A DNA stretch of 64,000 nt from an uncultured Selenomonadales bacterium (GCA_947307055.1 CAMZHX010000008.1:1-64000), one strand, 5' to 3'. Positions 25,185-34,734 are shown, counted from the first letter of the stretch. The notes: a model not told the origin generated them from the sequence alone. Translations and numbers: made by a program.

Positions 25185-25949
25185 ATGTTTGATTTCAAAG
25201 ACCAAGTTGTAATCGTCACGGGTTCGGGTTCCAAACGCGGTATCGGACGCGGAATCGCTAACATGTTCGCGGAGGCGGGCGCGCAAGTCATCATCGCCGA
25301 CATGAACGAGCAGGGCTGCAAAGATACCGTCGCCGAAATCAAAGCGGCTGGCTACAAGGCTGATGGCTTCGTCCTCAACATTGCCGACGAAGATTCCGTC
25401 AACGCGTTCGTTAAAAACGTCAAGGACAAATACGGCAAAATTGATGTTCTCGTCAACAACGCCGGCATTACGCAAAGAGTCACCGTCCACGACATGACAC
25501 TTGCCGATATGAAGCGCGTTTTCAACGTCAACATGTTCGGAACTTTCCTTATTACAAAGGCTGTCGTCGAAGTCATGAAGGAGAAAAAATACGGACGCAT
25601 CGTCAGCTTGTCGAGCGTCTCTGCTAAACGCGGCGGCGGCGTCTTTGGCGGTGCTCATTACAGCGCGTCGAAAGCTGCGCTCTTGGGCTTCAGCAAAAAC
25701 TTGGCTCGCGAGGTCGCTGAATACGGAATTACCGTCAACTGCGTTTGCCCCGGCGCAATCAATACCGACATTCGCAAGAATATGAACGGCACCGAAGAAG
25801 ACGACATCAAACTTGCGAAGGAAATCCCCATGAAACGTATCGGCGAAGTTTTCGAGGTCGCAGGCCCGATTGTCTTCCTCGCCTCTAAAGAAGCTGGCTA
25901 CATCACCGGCGAAGATATTGACATCAACGGCGGCTCGCACATGGATTGA
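25185..25949 (+). CDS. Short-chain dehydrogenase/reductase
   Basis: 254 residues, a classical SDR using NAD(P). The cofactor loop is TGSGSKRGIGRGIA (about 12-25), NNAG is in VLVNNAGITQ, the catalytic Ser lies in SLSSVSAKRG, and the YxxxK pair is in HYSASKAALLGF. The end VFLASKEAGYITGEDIDING is typical. An acidic residue after strand 2 (IIADMNEQG) suggests NAD preference. The substrate is likely a sugar, polyol or hydroxyacid, given the co-transcribed TRAP transporter and transketolase. The start ATG follows AGGAGG, four bases after the toxin stop. Confidence 0.93.
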   Translation: MFDFKDQVVIVTGSGSKRGIGRGIANMFAEAGAQVIIADMNEQGCKDTVAEIKAAGYKADGFVLNIADEDSVNAFVKNVKDKYGKIDVLVNNAGITQRVTVHDMTLADMKRVFNVNMFGTFLITKAVVEVMKEKKYGRIVSLSSVSAKRGGGVFGGAHYSASKAALLGFSKNLAREVAEYGITVNCVCPGAINTDIRKNMNGTEEDDIKLAKEIPMKRIGEVFEVAGPIVFLASKEAGYITGEDIDINGGSHMD

Positions 25950-25951
25950 TT

Positions 25952-26026
25952 AGGGAAATGGGAGAAGGGAAATGGGAGAAGTAAGAGGGAAAGTCTTTTC
26001 CCATTTCCCATTTCCCTTTTCCCTTT
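25952..26026. repeat. Intergenic stem-loop repeat, GGGAAAT family
   Basis: AGGGAAATGGGAGAAGGG-type units on the left, AGTCTTTT at the turn, and CCCATTTCCCATTTCCC-type units on the right. It ends just before the ribosome binding site of the next gene. Confidence 0.8.
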
Positions 26027-26043
26027 GCTTTAAGGAGTTAGTT

Positions 26044-26718
26044 ATGAATCAAGAACAATTCGAGGCTATGCTCGACGAATACCGCGCCAAAGATATTCAC
26101 TTCCTGCATCTCAAAACAAATCTGCGCGATTGGTTTTTCGTCATCGACGACAGCTATTATCTTACTTACCGCGACGACAAAAAAGAAATCGTCGTGAGCT
26201 GGCTAGTCAAGCCCAAAGACGATAAGCACGAGGAATTCTATTTTTATAACACTAACAATCGCGGTTTCAATCAGTGGTACGGCGATGTTATTCACGATTA
26301 CGACGCTATGGACGAGCGCGAATTTTATCACGAGCCATATTACGAAGACCTTTATATCAACTACATGAACGAGGAAGAAAAAGTTCCGCTCAAAGATTTT
26401 CTCGCAGTCATTCCGAAGACCAATTACAAAATTTTCGGGACGTTCCTCCTTTGCGACGAAATCGGTTCCGGCTTGGATAAGAAAGAACTGCCTTATAAGT
26501 CTGATAACTCGACTATCGCCAACCAATTTAAATTTTGGCTACGCATGGAGGACATTATGCCATTCAATTACATTTTGCGCGACCCCGTTAAATTTCCCGC
26601 GATTAACCTCGCCGAAATTGAAGAGATTATCCCCGCGCATACGAACATTCGCTTTGTCTTCGATGATGGCTCCGTCCGCGTGCTCAAACAAATTTTGGAA
26701 GACAAGCAGGCAACTTAA
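26044..26718 (+). CDS. Hypothetical acidic protein
   Basis: 224 residues from ATG 26044 (AAGGAG site); the longer open frame starts in the repeat and is rejected. The protein is soluble, rich in Asp, Glu, Tyr and Phe (for example YYEDLYINYMNEEEKVPLKD) and has no signal peptide or membrane segment. I do not recognise the family. A C-terminal segment, IPAHTNIRFVFDDGSVRVLK, looks like a small beta-hairpin domain. Last gene of the TRAP operon direction, followed by a terminator shared with lepA. Codon use is like that of its neighbours. Confidence 0.75.
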   Translation: MNQEQFEAMLDEYRAKDIHFLHLKTNLRDWFFVIDDSYYLTYRDDKKEIVVSWLVKPKDDKHEEFYFYNTNNRGFNQWYGDVIHDYDAMDEREFYHEPYYEDLYINYMNEEEKVPLKDFLAVIPKTNYKIFGTFLLCDEIGSGLDKKELPYKSDNSTIANQFKFWLRMEDIMPFNYILRDPVKFPAINLAEIEEIIPAHTNIRFVFDDGSVRVLKQILEDKQAT

Positions 26719-26750
26719 CTTAGCGGTCAAAAAATTTTTTGTTACATAAA

Positions 26751-26773
26751 AGCCCCTCCGATTTGGAAGGGCT
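26751..26773. terminator. Bidirectional terminator between the TRAP operon and lepA
   Basis: AGCCCCTCC and GGAAGGGCT arms, one mismatch, five-base loop; T-run after it on the plus strand and A-run before it. Confidence 0.75.
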
Positions 26774-26779
26774 GATTTT

Positions 26780-28579
26780 TTATTCCTCGTCGCCGACCGT
26801 CAACACCGCCATAAATGCTTCCTGCGGCAATTCGACACTGCCAACGGCCTTCATGCGTTTTTTACCTGCCTTCTGCTTCTCTAAAAGTTTTCTCTTGCGC
26901 GACACGTCCCCGCCGTAACATTTCGCTAAAACATCTTTGCGGCGCGCTTTGACGGTCTCGCGAGCAATTATCCGCCCGCCTATCGCCGCTTGAACCGGTA
27001 TATCAAAAAGTTGTTCGGGGATAATCCTTTTGAGCTTTAAAGCGAGAATCCGTCCGATTTTAGCGGCGCGGCTCCGGTGGACAATCGAGCTTAGCGCGTC
27101 AATCAAATCGCCGTTCAGCAAAATATCCAACTTCGCAAGGTCGCTCTGCTTATATTCGGAAAGTTCGTAGTCAAGGCTGGCATATCCTCGCGTCATCGAT
27201 TTGAGCTTGTCGAAAAAGTCGTAAATAATTTCGTTGAGCGGCATTTCGTAGACAATCATGACGCGCGTCTTGTCGATATAATCCATGCTCTTGTAAGTGC
27301 CGCGCTTATCCCGGCAAAGTTCCATGACCGCGCCGATATAATCGCTCGGCACAATCACGGTCGCTTTAACCATCGGCTCCTCAATGAATTTAATTTCGGT
27401 TGGCGGCGGCAACGCGGCAGGATTATCAATCGTGAAGATTTCGCCGTCAGTCTTATGCACTTTGTAAACGACACTCGGCGCGGTCGTCACGAGTTTTAAT
27501 TTATATTCGCGCTCCAAACGCTCCTGGATAACGTCCATATGCAACAGCCCTAAAAACCCACAACGAAAACCAAATCCCAATGCGGCTGAAGTTTCCGGCT
27601 CGTAGACAAGGGCGGCGTCGTTGAGCTGAAGTTTTTCGAGCGCGTCTTTCAAATTGTCGTAGTCAACGCTGTCAGTCGGATAAAGTCCGCAGAAAACCAT
27701 AGGCACCGGCGCACGATAACCCGCTAAAGCTTCGGCGGGATTTTTAGCTGTGGAGATTGTATCGCCAACTCGAACGTCGCGAACATCTTTGAGACTGCCG
27801 CAAATGTAGCCGACTTCGCCCGCGCTGAGTTCTTCAAGCTCGGTCATACTCGGCGCGAAAATTCCAATCTCGGTCGCGTCGAATTCCTTGCCCGTCGCCA
27901 AAAGTTTCAACTTATCGCCCTTACGAACTTTGCCGTCGAAAATCCGCACGTGAGCGACTGCGCCCTTGTAAGAATCAAAGTACGAATCGAAAATCAGAGC
28001 TTGCAAGGGCTTAGCGTCGTTACCTTCGGGCGGCGGGATTTTTTGAACAATCGCCTCCAAAATTTCGTCGACGCCTGCGCCAGTCTTCGCGCTACATTCA
28101 ACGGCGTCGCTAGCGTCAAGACCAATAGTTTCTTCGATTTCTGCGCGGACTCTCTCAACGTCGGCACTTGGCAAATCGATTTTGTTTATGACGGGGACAA
28201 TTTCCAAATCGTGTTCGAGCGCGAGATAAACATTGGACAAAGTTTGAGCCTCGACGCCTTGAGTAGCATCAATAACGAGCAATGCCCCTTCGCAAGCCGC
28301 AAGACTGCGCGAGACTTCGTAAGTAAAATCGACGTGACCAGGCGTGTCGATTAAATTCAGCTGATAAGTTTGACCGTCGCGAGCCGTGTACTTTAATCGG
28401 ACGGTCTGTGCTTTAATCGTGATGCCGCGTTCGCGTTCAAGCTCCATGTTGTCCAAAAATTGTTCATTCATCTCGCGCTTCTCGACTGTGCCCGTCATCT
28501 CAATCAATCTGTCCGCTAAAGTCGACTTGCCGTGGTCAATGTGCGCTATGATTGAAAAATTTCTAATCCTATTGTTCAA
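26780..28579 (-). CDS. lepA: Elongation factor 4 (LepA)
   Basis: 599 residues, the usual length. LepA is a ribosome-associated translational GTPase involved in back-translocation or initiation. G motifs: [14 protein letters not shown] (G1, about 11-24), RGITIKAQ (G2), DTPGHVDF (G3), NKIDLPSAD (G4), and CSAKTG (G5). The LepA-specific C-terminal domain is present: [20 protein letters not shown], then [20 protein letters not shown] and [20 protein letters not shown]. The start is TTG at 28579, in the sequence TTGAACAAT, with GTGGAG eleven bases before. It is monocistronic as far as seen. Confidence 0.98.
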   Translation of the reverse strand: MNNRIRNFSIIAHIDHGKSTLADRLIEMTGTVEKREMNEQFLDNMELERERGITIKAQTVRLKYTARDGQTYQLNLIDTPGHVDFTYEVSRSLAACEGALLVIDATQGVEAQTLSNVYLALEHDLEIVPVINKIDLPSADVERVRAEIEETIGLDASDAVECSAKTGAGVDEILEAIVQKIPPPEGNDAKPLQALIFDSYFDSYKGAVAHVRIFDGKVRKGDKLKLLATGKEFDATEIGIFAPSMTELEELSAGEVGYICGSLKDVRDVRVGDTISTAKNPAEALAGYRAPVPMVFCGLYPTDSVDYDNLKDALEKLQLNDAALVYEPETSAALGFGFRCGFLGLLHMDVIQERLEREYKLKLVTTAPSVVYKVHKTDGEIFTIDNPAALPPPTEIKFIEEPMVKATVIVPSDYIGAVMELCRDKRGTYKSMDYIDKTRVMIVYEMPLNEIIYDFFDKLKSMTRGYASLDYELSEYKQSDLAKLDILLNGDLIDALSSIVHRSRAAKIGRILALKLKRIIPEQLFDIPVQAAIGGRIIARETVKARRKDVLAKCYGGDVSRKRKLLEKQKAGKKRMKAVGSVELPQEAFMAVLTVGDEE

Positions 28580-28679
28580 AAAGAATCAGCTCCACATCTT
28601 AGGTTATTCAATATTTTTATGAAATTGTCTGTAAGCTCTTCCTGCGTCTTCTACCTTAAAAATTCTCCTAAATACGCGA

Positions 28680-28707
28680 TTGCACAAATCAGCGAATGTG
28701 ATATAGT
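28680..28707 (+). promoter_or_regulatory. Promoter of the aminotransferase gene
   Basis: TTGCAC, 16-base spacer, TATAGT. The rest of the 28580-28818 lepA/aminotransferase divergent gap shows no gene. Confidence 0.55.
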
Positions 28708-28818
28708 AAGGAATGCAGATTGCGAAGAAATGAAAATACAGCCAATATTTTTACCAAAATCATGCAGACATTTCAAGAAAGACTATTAATAAATAAGAAT
28801 TTTAGGAGTTGCTTAAAT

Positions 28819-29949
28819 TTGATTGAACCGTTCAAAGAAAGAATTTACGTGACGCGCCCTGTTTTCCCGACGATTGAGGAAGTCACGGAGAAATTGCGCG
28901 ACATATGGTCAGCAAAGTGGCTCACAAACAACGGTCCGCAACATACCATGCTTGAACACGAGCTGAAAAATTTTTTGAAGGTGCCGTATCTGTCGTTATT
29001 CAACAACGGGACGATTGCGTTAATGGTAGCGTGTCAAAGTTTGCGACTAAGTGGCGAGGTTATAACGACGCCGTTCACATTTGCCGCGACGCCGCATGTT
29101 TTGAGTTGGAATAATATCACGCCGATTTTCTGCGACGTGGACGCCGAGACCATGAACATTGACGCCAATAAAATTGAGTCGATGATAACGCCGCACACCA
29201 CAGCAATTTTAGCAGTGCACGTGTTCGGGACGCCTTGCGACGTTGAAAAAATTCAGGAAGTCGCTGACCGTTACGGCTTGCGAGTGGTTTACGATGCGGC
29301 TCATGCATTCGGCGTTGAAATCGGCAATCAAGGCGTCGGCAATTTCGGTGATATATCGATGTTCAGCTTTCACGCCACGAAACTTTATCACACGGTCGAG
29401 GGCGGCGCATTGGTTCACGGCGATAAAAATCTCAAGGCGCGAATCGACCTGCTGAAAAATTTCGGAATCAAGAACGAGGAAGAAGTTGTTATGCCCGGCA
29501 TTAACGGCAAGCTCGACGAGATACGTGCGGCGATTGGTCGAATTATGCTAAACTACGTCGAGGCTGAGCGGCAAAAAAGAATTCGCTTGCACGAAATTTA
29601 TAACGAGGAACTTGCCGGCGTTGAAGGCGTCAAACTTATGCCGGTTTGCGCTCAAAATGTCAAGCTGAATTATCAATACTACGTGATTCGCATTGACGAG
29701 AAAATTTTCGGGCGGTCGCGTGATTTTGTTTACGACGAGTTCCGAAATTACAACGTCTTTGCGCGGAAATATTTTCATCCGCTGTGCAGTGAGTTCACTT
29801 GTTATCGCCAGCTGAATTCGTCGCGAATAGAAAACTTGCCCGTCGCGAATGTTATCGGGCAACAAGTTTTAAGTTTGCCGATGTACGGCGGCTTGACTGA
29901 AGATGACGTGCGCAAAATCTGCGCGATTTTAAAAGCAATGAGGAATTAG
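28819..29949 (+). CDS. DegT/DnrJ/EryC1/StrS-family PLP sugar aminotransferase
   Basis: 376 residues from TTG 28819, with an AGGAG site ten bases before; the frame is open 33 codons further up, without a site. Enzymes of this family transfer an amino group to a nucleotide-linked keto-sugar. Motifs: WLTNNGPQHTMLEHEL and FNNGTIALMVACQSLRLSGE at the N-terminus, VVYDAAHAFGVE (PLP-binding aspartate), and SFHATKLYHTVEGG with the Schiff-base lysine at about 187. The C-terminal YARK/YYxP-like segment is NVFARKYFHPLCSE. No other surface-sugar genes are adjacent, so the pathway is unclear. Convergent with potC, which ends three bases before this gene's stop. Confidence 0.92.
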   Translation: MIEPFKERIYVTRPVFPTIEEVTEKLRDIWSAKWLTNNGPQHTMLEHELKNFLKVPYLSLFNNGTIALMVACQSLRLSGEVITTPFTFAATPHVLSWNNITPIFCDVDAETMNIDANKIESMITPHTTAILAVHVFGTPCDVEKIQEVADRYGLRVVYDAAHAFGVEIGNQGVGNFGDISMFSFHATKLYHTVEGGALVHGDKNLKARIDLLKNFGIKNEEEVVMPGINGKLDEIRAAIGRIMLNYVEAERQKRIRLHEIYNEELAGVEGVKLMPVCAQNVKLNYQYYVIRIDEKIFGRSRDFVYDEFRNYNVFARKYFHPLCSEFTCYRQLNSSRIENLPVANVIGQQVLSLPMYGGLTEDDVRKICAILKAMRN

Positions 29950-30728
29950 AAAATTTCTTCGTACTTTTTCAGCTTGCGGCGATTCACCGCGAACAGCAAC
30001 ACGAATATCAGCACGAAGAAAAATACCAAAGTCGAGAGCGCGTACATTTCCGGGTGAATCCCTATTTTCAATTCCGCGTAGATTTCGGTCGTTAGCGTGT
30101 CGACGCCCGCGCCCTTCGTGAAGTGCGTTATTATGAAATCGTCCGCCGACATCGTGAACGCTAATAAAAAGCCCGCAAAGATACTCGGTCGCAATTCGGG
30201 CAAGACGACGCTCGTAAACGCTTTGAACGGCGACGCGCCCAAATCTAATGCCGCCTCGTAGAAACTTTTGTCCAACGCCATTAGCTGCGGCATTATGCAC
30301 AAAATTACATACGGTACATTGAAGACGATATGCGCTAATAAAATCGACACATAGCCGAGCTTTAGCCCCATGCCCATGAATAACAGCATTAACGATATGC
30401 CCGTCACAATATCCGCGTTCAAAATCGGGACGTTCGTTATGCTTAGGAAGGTCGCACGCCATTTCCGGCTAAACTCTTTCATTGCCACGCAGGTTATCAA
30501 GCCCAAAATTGTTGCGATACCCGCCGATAACAAGCCAATCGATAGCGTGTTCGACAAAGCGTCGGCAATGCGAGCGTCGTTGAAAAGTTTTTCGTACCAG
30601 TTGAGCGTTACGCCCGTCCAATGTCCGCGATAACGACTGGCATTGAACGATTGCGCTATCAGAACTCCAATCGGCGCGTACAAAAACAAAAATATCGCCG
30701 CGAGGTAGATTTGTTTGATATATTTCAT
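29946..30728 (-). CDS. potC: Spermidine/putrescine-type ABC transporter permease PotC
   Basis: 260 residues with six hydrophobic helices. The binding-protein-dependent permease signature is EAALDLGASPFKAFTSVVLP (about 152-171). VLIAQSFNASRYRGHWTGVT near the N-terminus and MSADDFIITHFTKGAGVDTL are typical PotC segments. It overlaps potB by four bases (ATGA). The annotated substrate class is polyamines, but related permeases carry other cations or opines. No potD gene follows; the next gene is convergent. Confidence 0.9.
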   Translation of the reverse strand: MKYIKQIYLAAIFLFLYAPIGVLIAQSFNASRYRGHWTGVTLNWYEKLFNDARIADALSNTLSIGLLSAGIATILGLITCVAMKEFSRKWRATFLSITNVPILNADIVTGISLMLLFMGMGLKLGYVSILLAHIVFNVPYVILCIMPQLMALDKSFYEAALDLGASPFKAFTSVVLPELRPSIFAGFLLAFTMSADDFIITHFTKGAGVDTLTTEIYAELKIGIHPEMYALSTLVFFFVLIFVLLFAVNRRKLKKYEEIF

Positions 30729-31552
30729 CGCGCACCCTCCTCCTCGTGACTTCTCTCAAAATACGTCGTCAATAACATGTTCAGCACAATGAAAATCATC
30801 AAGATTACCGACAACGCGCAGCCAACATGCCAATCGTATTGAAACGTGAATTCCTGCTCGATTATGTTGCCGATTAAAAGCAACTTCCCGCCGCCCAGTA
30901 GCGCACTAATTACAAAGGTCGTGAGCGCGGGGATAAATACCATAGTTACGCCGCTGATTGCTCCTGGTATCGTCAGCGGCAAAATTATTTTCGTGAACGT
31001 CTGCCAATAGTTTGCGCCCAAATCCCGCGCCGCTTCCAAAATGCGTTTGTCAATTTTCGTCAGCGAGATATACAGCGGCAAAACCATATACGGCAAATAA
31101 TTGTAGACCATGCCCAAGACGATTGCGCCCGGCGTGTTTATCATTTGCAAAGCGGGCAGTCCTAACAGCCGCATTAGTTGATTGATTATGCCGTTGCCCT
31201 CAAGAATCGTTTGCCAAGCCATCGTTGACAGTAGCGAATTCATCCACAGCGGCAGGATAAATAGCAATGAAATTATCGTCGAATTGTCGCGCTGTCGTTC
31301 CGTCAAGATTAGGCACAGCGGGTAGGCGAGCAATAAACAAATTATCGTACTTATCACGGCCAGCACGATTGAAAGTTCAAAGGCGTCCCAAAAGCCGTGC
31401 TTGAATATCAAGCCCATATTCGCCAGCGAAAAATTTCCGTCGTAATCGGTCACGCCGTACCACACAATAAAAATCAGCGGGATAAAAATAAAGAGCCCCG
31501 CCCAAATTAAAAACGGTGTCATCAAAATATTTCTTATGCCGCGACTAAACAT
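30725..31552 (-). CDS. potB: Spermidine/putrescine-type ABC transporter permease PotB
   Basis: 275 residues from ATG 31552, nine bases after GGAGG; a TTG three codons earlier abuts that site. Six helices and the permease EAA loop LEAARDLGANYWQTFTKIIL are clear, as is the PotB-type segment NLANMGLIFKHGFWDAFELS-like region near the first loop (it reads FSLANMGLIFKHGFWD). The gene overlaps the end of potA by eight bases and the start of potC by four. Membrane partner of PotC. Confidence 0.9.
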   Translation of the reverse strand: MFSRGIRNILMTPFLIWAGLFIFIPLIFIVWYGVTDYDGNFSLANMGLIFKHGFWDAFELSIVLAVISTIICLLLAYPLCLILTERQRDNSTIISLLFILPLWMNSLLSTMAWQTILEGNGIINQLMRLLGLPALQMINTPGAIVLGMVYNYLPYMVLPLYISLTKIDKRILEAARDLGANYWQTFTKIILPLTIPGAISGVTMVFIPALTTFVISALLGGGKLLLIGNIIEQEFTFQYDWHVGCALSVILMIFIVLNMLLTTYFERSHEEEGAR

Positions 31553-32615
31553 CTTGAGCAACCTCCTCGTCTTCGGATTGAGGCTTGCTCATGATTTGAA
31601 TATTTTCGGGCGCGACGTGCAAACTTACCTGCTCGCCGACAGTGCGCCCCGTCGTTGATTGAATCAGCCATTCAAAGCCGTCCGCCTCGACGTTTATATC
31701 ATACGACATACCCCAAAAAACTACGCGCGTCACCACGCCATTAAAAGCTCCTTCACTCGGCGCAGCAAGCTTAATATCTTCAGGGCGAATCTGAACGTCA
31801 ACGGGGCATTCTTCCGGAAAGCCGACATCGACGCAGGGATATTCGCGGCCGAAAATCCTGACGACTTTATCGCGAACCATGACGCCATCAATTATGTTGC
31901 TGTCGCCTATGAAGTCCGCAACGAATGCGTTTTCGGGCTCGTTGTAAACATTTTCGGGCGTGCCGACCTGCTGAATGTAGCCCTGATTCATAACGACAAC
32001 GCGGTCGCTCATCGACAACGCCTCTTCTTGGTCGTGCGTCACGAAGATAAAAGTTATGCCTGTCTCCTTGTTAATTCGGACGAGCTCGCGGCGCATATTC
32101 CGACGCAATTTCAAATCCAATGCGCTCAAGGGTTCGTCGAGCAGTAAAACTTTCGGCTCGTTGACGATTGCGCGGGCGATTGCAATTCTCTGTTGCTGAC
32201 CGCCGCTTAGTTTGGTGACGTCGTGTTTTTCGTAGCCTTCGAGGTTGACGAGCTTAAGTGCGTACTTGACTTTGTCGCGAATGTAATCGGACGACTTGCC
32301 GGCGATTTTCGGGCCGAATGAAATATTTTCCTCAACGTTCATGTGAGAAAAGAGAGAGTACTTTTGGAAAACAGTATTGACCGGTCGACGATTGGGCGGC
32401 AATTTCGTAATGTCTTTGCCGTCGAAAATTACGCGACCGGTGTCGGGCATCTCGAATCCTCCGATTATTCGCAACATAGTTGTTTTGCCGCAACCCGACG
32501 GTCCCAACAGCGTAATAAATTCGCTCTCCATTATTGTTAAATCGATTTCGTCGAGCACCAACAAATTTCCGTACGACTTGGCAACGTTTTCCAAGTGTAT
32601 CAATTCCCTTTTCAT
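31545..32615 (-). CDS. potA: Spermidine/putrescine-type ABC transporter ATPase PotA
   Basis: 356 residues from ATG 32615; a TTG nine bases earlier is possible. Walker A is GPSGCGKTTMLR (about 38-49), the signature is LSGGQQQRIAIARAI, Walker B is VLLLDEPLSALDLKLR, and the H-loop is FVTHDQEEALSM. The C-terminal TOBE domain (VDVQIRPEDIKLAAPSEGAF) fits the PotA/FbpC group. It supplies ATP-driven uptake for PotBC. The promoter lies inside the terminator of the preceding vanX gene. Confidence 0.93.
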   Translation of the reverse strand: MKRELIHLENVAKSYGNLLVLDEIDLTIMESEFITLLGPSGCGKTTMLRIIGGFEMPDTGRVIFDGKDITKLPPNRRPVNTVFQKYSLFSHMNVEENISFGPKIAGKSSDYIRDKVKYALKLVNLEGYEKHDVTKLSGGQQQRIAIARAIVNEPKVLLLDEPLSALDLKLRRNMRRELVRINKETGITFIFVTHDQEEALSMSDRVVVMNQGYIQQVGTPENVYNEPENAFVADFIGDSNIIDGVMVRDKVVRIFGREYPCVDVGFPEECPVDVQIRPEDIKLAAPSEGAFNGVVTRVVFWGMSYDINVEADGFEWLIQSTTGRTVGEQVSLHVAPENIQIMSKPQSEDEEVAQDV

Positions 32616-32646
32616 TCCCAACAACCTTCCCTAAAAAATTTCCCGC

Positions 32647-32675
32647 ATTATACAAAAAAGCGGCGCGTCAATCAA
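32647..32675 (-). promoter_or_regulatory. Promoter of potABC, overlapping a terminator
   Basis: TTGATT (32670-32675), 17-base spacer, TATAAT (32647-32652). The -35 box is in the loop of the vanX terminator hairpin and the spacer contains its 3' arm and T-run. Confidence 0.65.
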
Positions 32676-32686
32676 GAACACGCCGC
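32660..32686 (-). terminator. Terminator of the vanX operon
   Basis: GCGGCG and CGCCGC arms, then six Ts on the minus strand. Confidence 0.75.
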
Positions 32687-32703
32687 GAAAGTTTCAATCT
32701 ATG

Positions 32704-33426
32704 TCAATTTTTATTCTTGAGGTCAGTCACCTTGAACGTAAAATATGTGTCGGGATAGGGCTCGTCTTTTAGCGTGAAGTGCCACCATTCCGATTCGAGC
32801 GGCTTGAAGCCGTGCTTAATCATCACATTGCGCAGGTAGTTGCGATTTCTAATTTGGGTCTTTGTGAGCTTGCCGACGTAATCGGGGTGCGACTCTTCGC
32901 CGAAATAATCGAACGTGCCGCCCATATCGACTTCCTTGCCGGTTCTCATGTCAAACAGCGTCAAGTCAATCGTCGAGCCGCGCGTATGTCCGGATTTTTC
33001 CATAATATAGTCTTCGGGGAACAGGCGCGACTTGTCGATTTTGGGATAGAAATATTTTTTCATGCGCTTAGCTTTAATGTCCTTCGCCCAACGAACGAAA
33101 TGATCAACGGCCATTTGCGGGCGGTAGGCGTCGTAAACTTTGAGACGGTAGCCCTTCTTCATCACTTCGTCCGAAACTTTTTTGAGAGCCTGCGCAGCCT
33201 CAATCGTCATGAGCGCGCAAGGTTGCTCGTAGCCGTCAATCCTTTCGCCGACAAAATTATAGGTCGAGTAGTAGCGAATCTCCTGGATTATATCGGGCAC
33301 CACGTCGCTTAAAACTAAAAAGCCCGTTGAATCTTCCGGCGAAGTTGACCTTTCAGCCGAGACGACCGACGACAGCATCAGGAACGCCGCCAAGAACACT
33401 CCGAAAAATATTTTCCTAGCCTTCAT
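32704..33426 (-). CDS. Secreted D-alanyl-D-alanine dipeptidase (VanX/DdpX family)
   Basis: 240 residues with an N-terminal signal peptide (FFGVFLAAFLMLSSVVSA). VanX-type enzymes are zinc dipeptidases that cut D-Ala-D-Ala. The zinc site is complete: SGHTRGSTIDLTLFD gives His147 and Asp154, and ESEWWHFTL gives catalytic Glu213 and His216. The substrate-stabilising arginine is in YDAYRPQ. The export signal suggests action in the periplasm on peptidoglycan-derived dipeptides rather than cytoplasmic vancomycin resistance, and no vanA/vanH or regulator genes are nearby. Last gene of an operon with a condensation-domain protein (12 bases upstream) and a metallo-hydrolase. Confidence 0.92.
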   Translation of the reverse strand: MKARKIFFGVFLAAFLMLSSVVSAERSTSPEDSTGFLVLSDVVPDIIQEIRYYSTYNFVGERIDGYEQPCALMTIEAAQALKKVSDEVMKKGYRLKVYDAYRPQMAVDHFVRWAKDIKAKRMKKYFYPKIDKSRLFPEDYIMEKSGHTRGSTIDLTLFDMRTGKEVDMGGTFDYFGEESHPDYVGKLTKTQIRNRNYLRNVMIKHGFKPLESEWWHFTLKDEPYPDTYFTFKVTDLKNKN

Positions 33427-33438
33427 TGCGAAAACTCC

Positions 33439-34677
33439 TTACTTGAGAATTTCGGAAATCATTTTATCGGTGTCGCGCATATCCTGCAGAACTTTTTCCA
33501 TAGTCAGCGCGAAATTTTTCATTTCAGCTTCGGAATAGCGTCCCGCGTCGTAATCCAGGAACAAATTGTAAGTCCCTGTGGGTTGCGACTCGACTTCCAC
33601 GTCAAGCGCATTTTCAACGGCGGAAATTTCATTCGGCGGCAGATAAATCAACTCGGCGAGCCTGTCGGCAATAATTACATCGCCATTCATATGCTTTTGG
33701 AAAATGAAACTGACGCAATCATCTTCCAAGCCCTCGCTGTAAACAATGTCCAAACTTTTGCGATATTTCATGCCGATTTGGTTTTGTCCTTCCAACCTGC
33801 CCAAAAACTCGATGACCGGAATATCTTTATGAAAATCCCACGCGCAAGGGTACTGCTCCAACATCAAGCCCATTAAGCGATGCTCGCGCATATTCGTCCG
33901 CCCGTTATGTATCCAGCTCATGATTGATTCTTTTGTGCCGGTGATTTTCGCCATTGTCAGCATAGTCGCGCCCAAGAAGTAATTATTTTCGCTGAGGTGC
34001 GTCGTCCTGAAAAATTCTTCCGTGAAGTTTTTAAATTCGTAATCTAAAGTTCCCTGAGTCCAGGGCGCGACGCCTTTGACATTCACGGGCGGCAAGTGCT
34101 TGCGTTTATCGAAAGGCCTCAACATATCGCGCCAATATTGATGACCTTCTTTGAGTTCTTCGGGCGGGATTTTAGATTCTTCCTCGATGTAGTCCGCATA
34201 GCTCAAAATTTTTCTCATAGTGCGCCCGCGATACGCCGCATCTACTGCACGAGTGAATAAATATGATGACGCCACGCCGTCCATTATCGCGTGATAAAAA
34301 TCGGCGTAGAAATATTTTCCGGTCGGCGTCTCCATAAGATAAAGCCGATAGAGCGGGTGATTGATTAAATAATACGGCTCGCGCAATTTTTCCATGCGCT
34401 TTTGGAATTCTTCGTCGCTCATGCGTTCCAAGAAAACTTTTTCGACCGCGCCCTCAAAAATCTGGCACAAATCGCTCGTTTCGGGGTGGAAAAGGAATCT
34501 GCAACGGAAAATGTCATGTGTCTCCAAAACATGATTTACCGCGTCTGCAAAGTGATTCATGTCAATCGACGCCGCCAATTTGAACAGCCCGCCGATATTC
34601 ATCATTGTAGATTTCGCCTTGTTGAAGTGCGTATCGACCAGCCAACGCTGAATCGGTCGCAAGGGGTAATATTTCAT
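33439..34677 (-). CDS. Stand-alone condensation-domain (CoA/peptidyl acyltransferase fold) protein
   Basis: 412 residues, one complete chloramphenicol-acetyltransferase-like condensation fold. Key features: YPLRPIQRWLVDTHF at the start (the C1 motif region of NRPS condensation domains), HDIFRCRF, and YHAIMDGVASSYLF (residues 128-141), which is the HHxxxDG catalytic motif with the first histidine replaced by tyrosine; the second His129, Asp133 and Gly134 are kept. Later, LMGLMLEQYPCAWDF matches the C5-type region. No adenylation or carrier domains are attached or nearby. It may join an acyl or aminoacyl group to an amine or alcohol. Operon partners are the VanX dipeptidase and a metallo-hydrolase. 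Confidence 0.82.
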   Translation of the reverse strand: MKYYPLRPIQRWLVDTHFNKAKSTMMNIGGLFKLAASIDMNHFADAVNHVLETHDIFRCRFLFHPETSDLCQIFEGAVEKVFLERMSDEEFQKRMEKLREPYYLINHPLYRLYLMETPTGKYFYADFYHAIMDGVASSYLFTRAVDAAYRGRTMRKILSYADYIEEESKIPPEELKEGHQYWRDMLRPFDKRKHLPPVNVKGVAPWTQGTLDYEFKNFTEEFFRTTHLSENNYFLGATMLTMAKITGTKESIMSWIHNGRTNMREHRLMGLMLEQYPCAWDFHKDIPVIEFLGRLEGQNQIGMKYRKSLDIVYSEGLEDDCVSFIFQKHMNGDVIIADRLAELIYLPPNEISAVENALDVEVESQPTGTYNLFLDYDAGRYSEAEMKNFALTMEKVLQDMRDTDKMISEILK

Positions 34678-34734
34678 AATCGTTCCTCCTGTGAATTATT
34701 TCGGCACATATCATATAACTTTTTCCGAACTTTT

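Noticed and set aside
25146..25940. Minus-strand open frame of 264 codons opposite the SDR gene
   Set aside because: Shadow of the SDR reading frame; composition bias in this genome keeps the antisense frame open.
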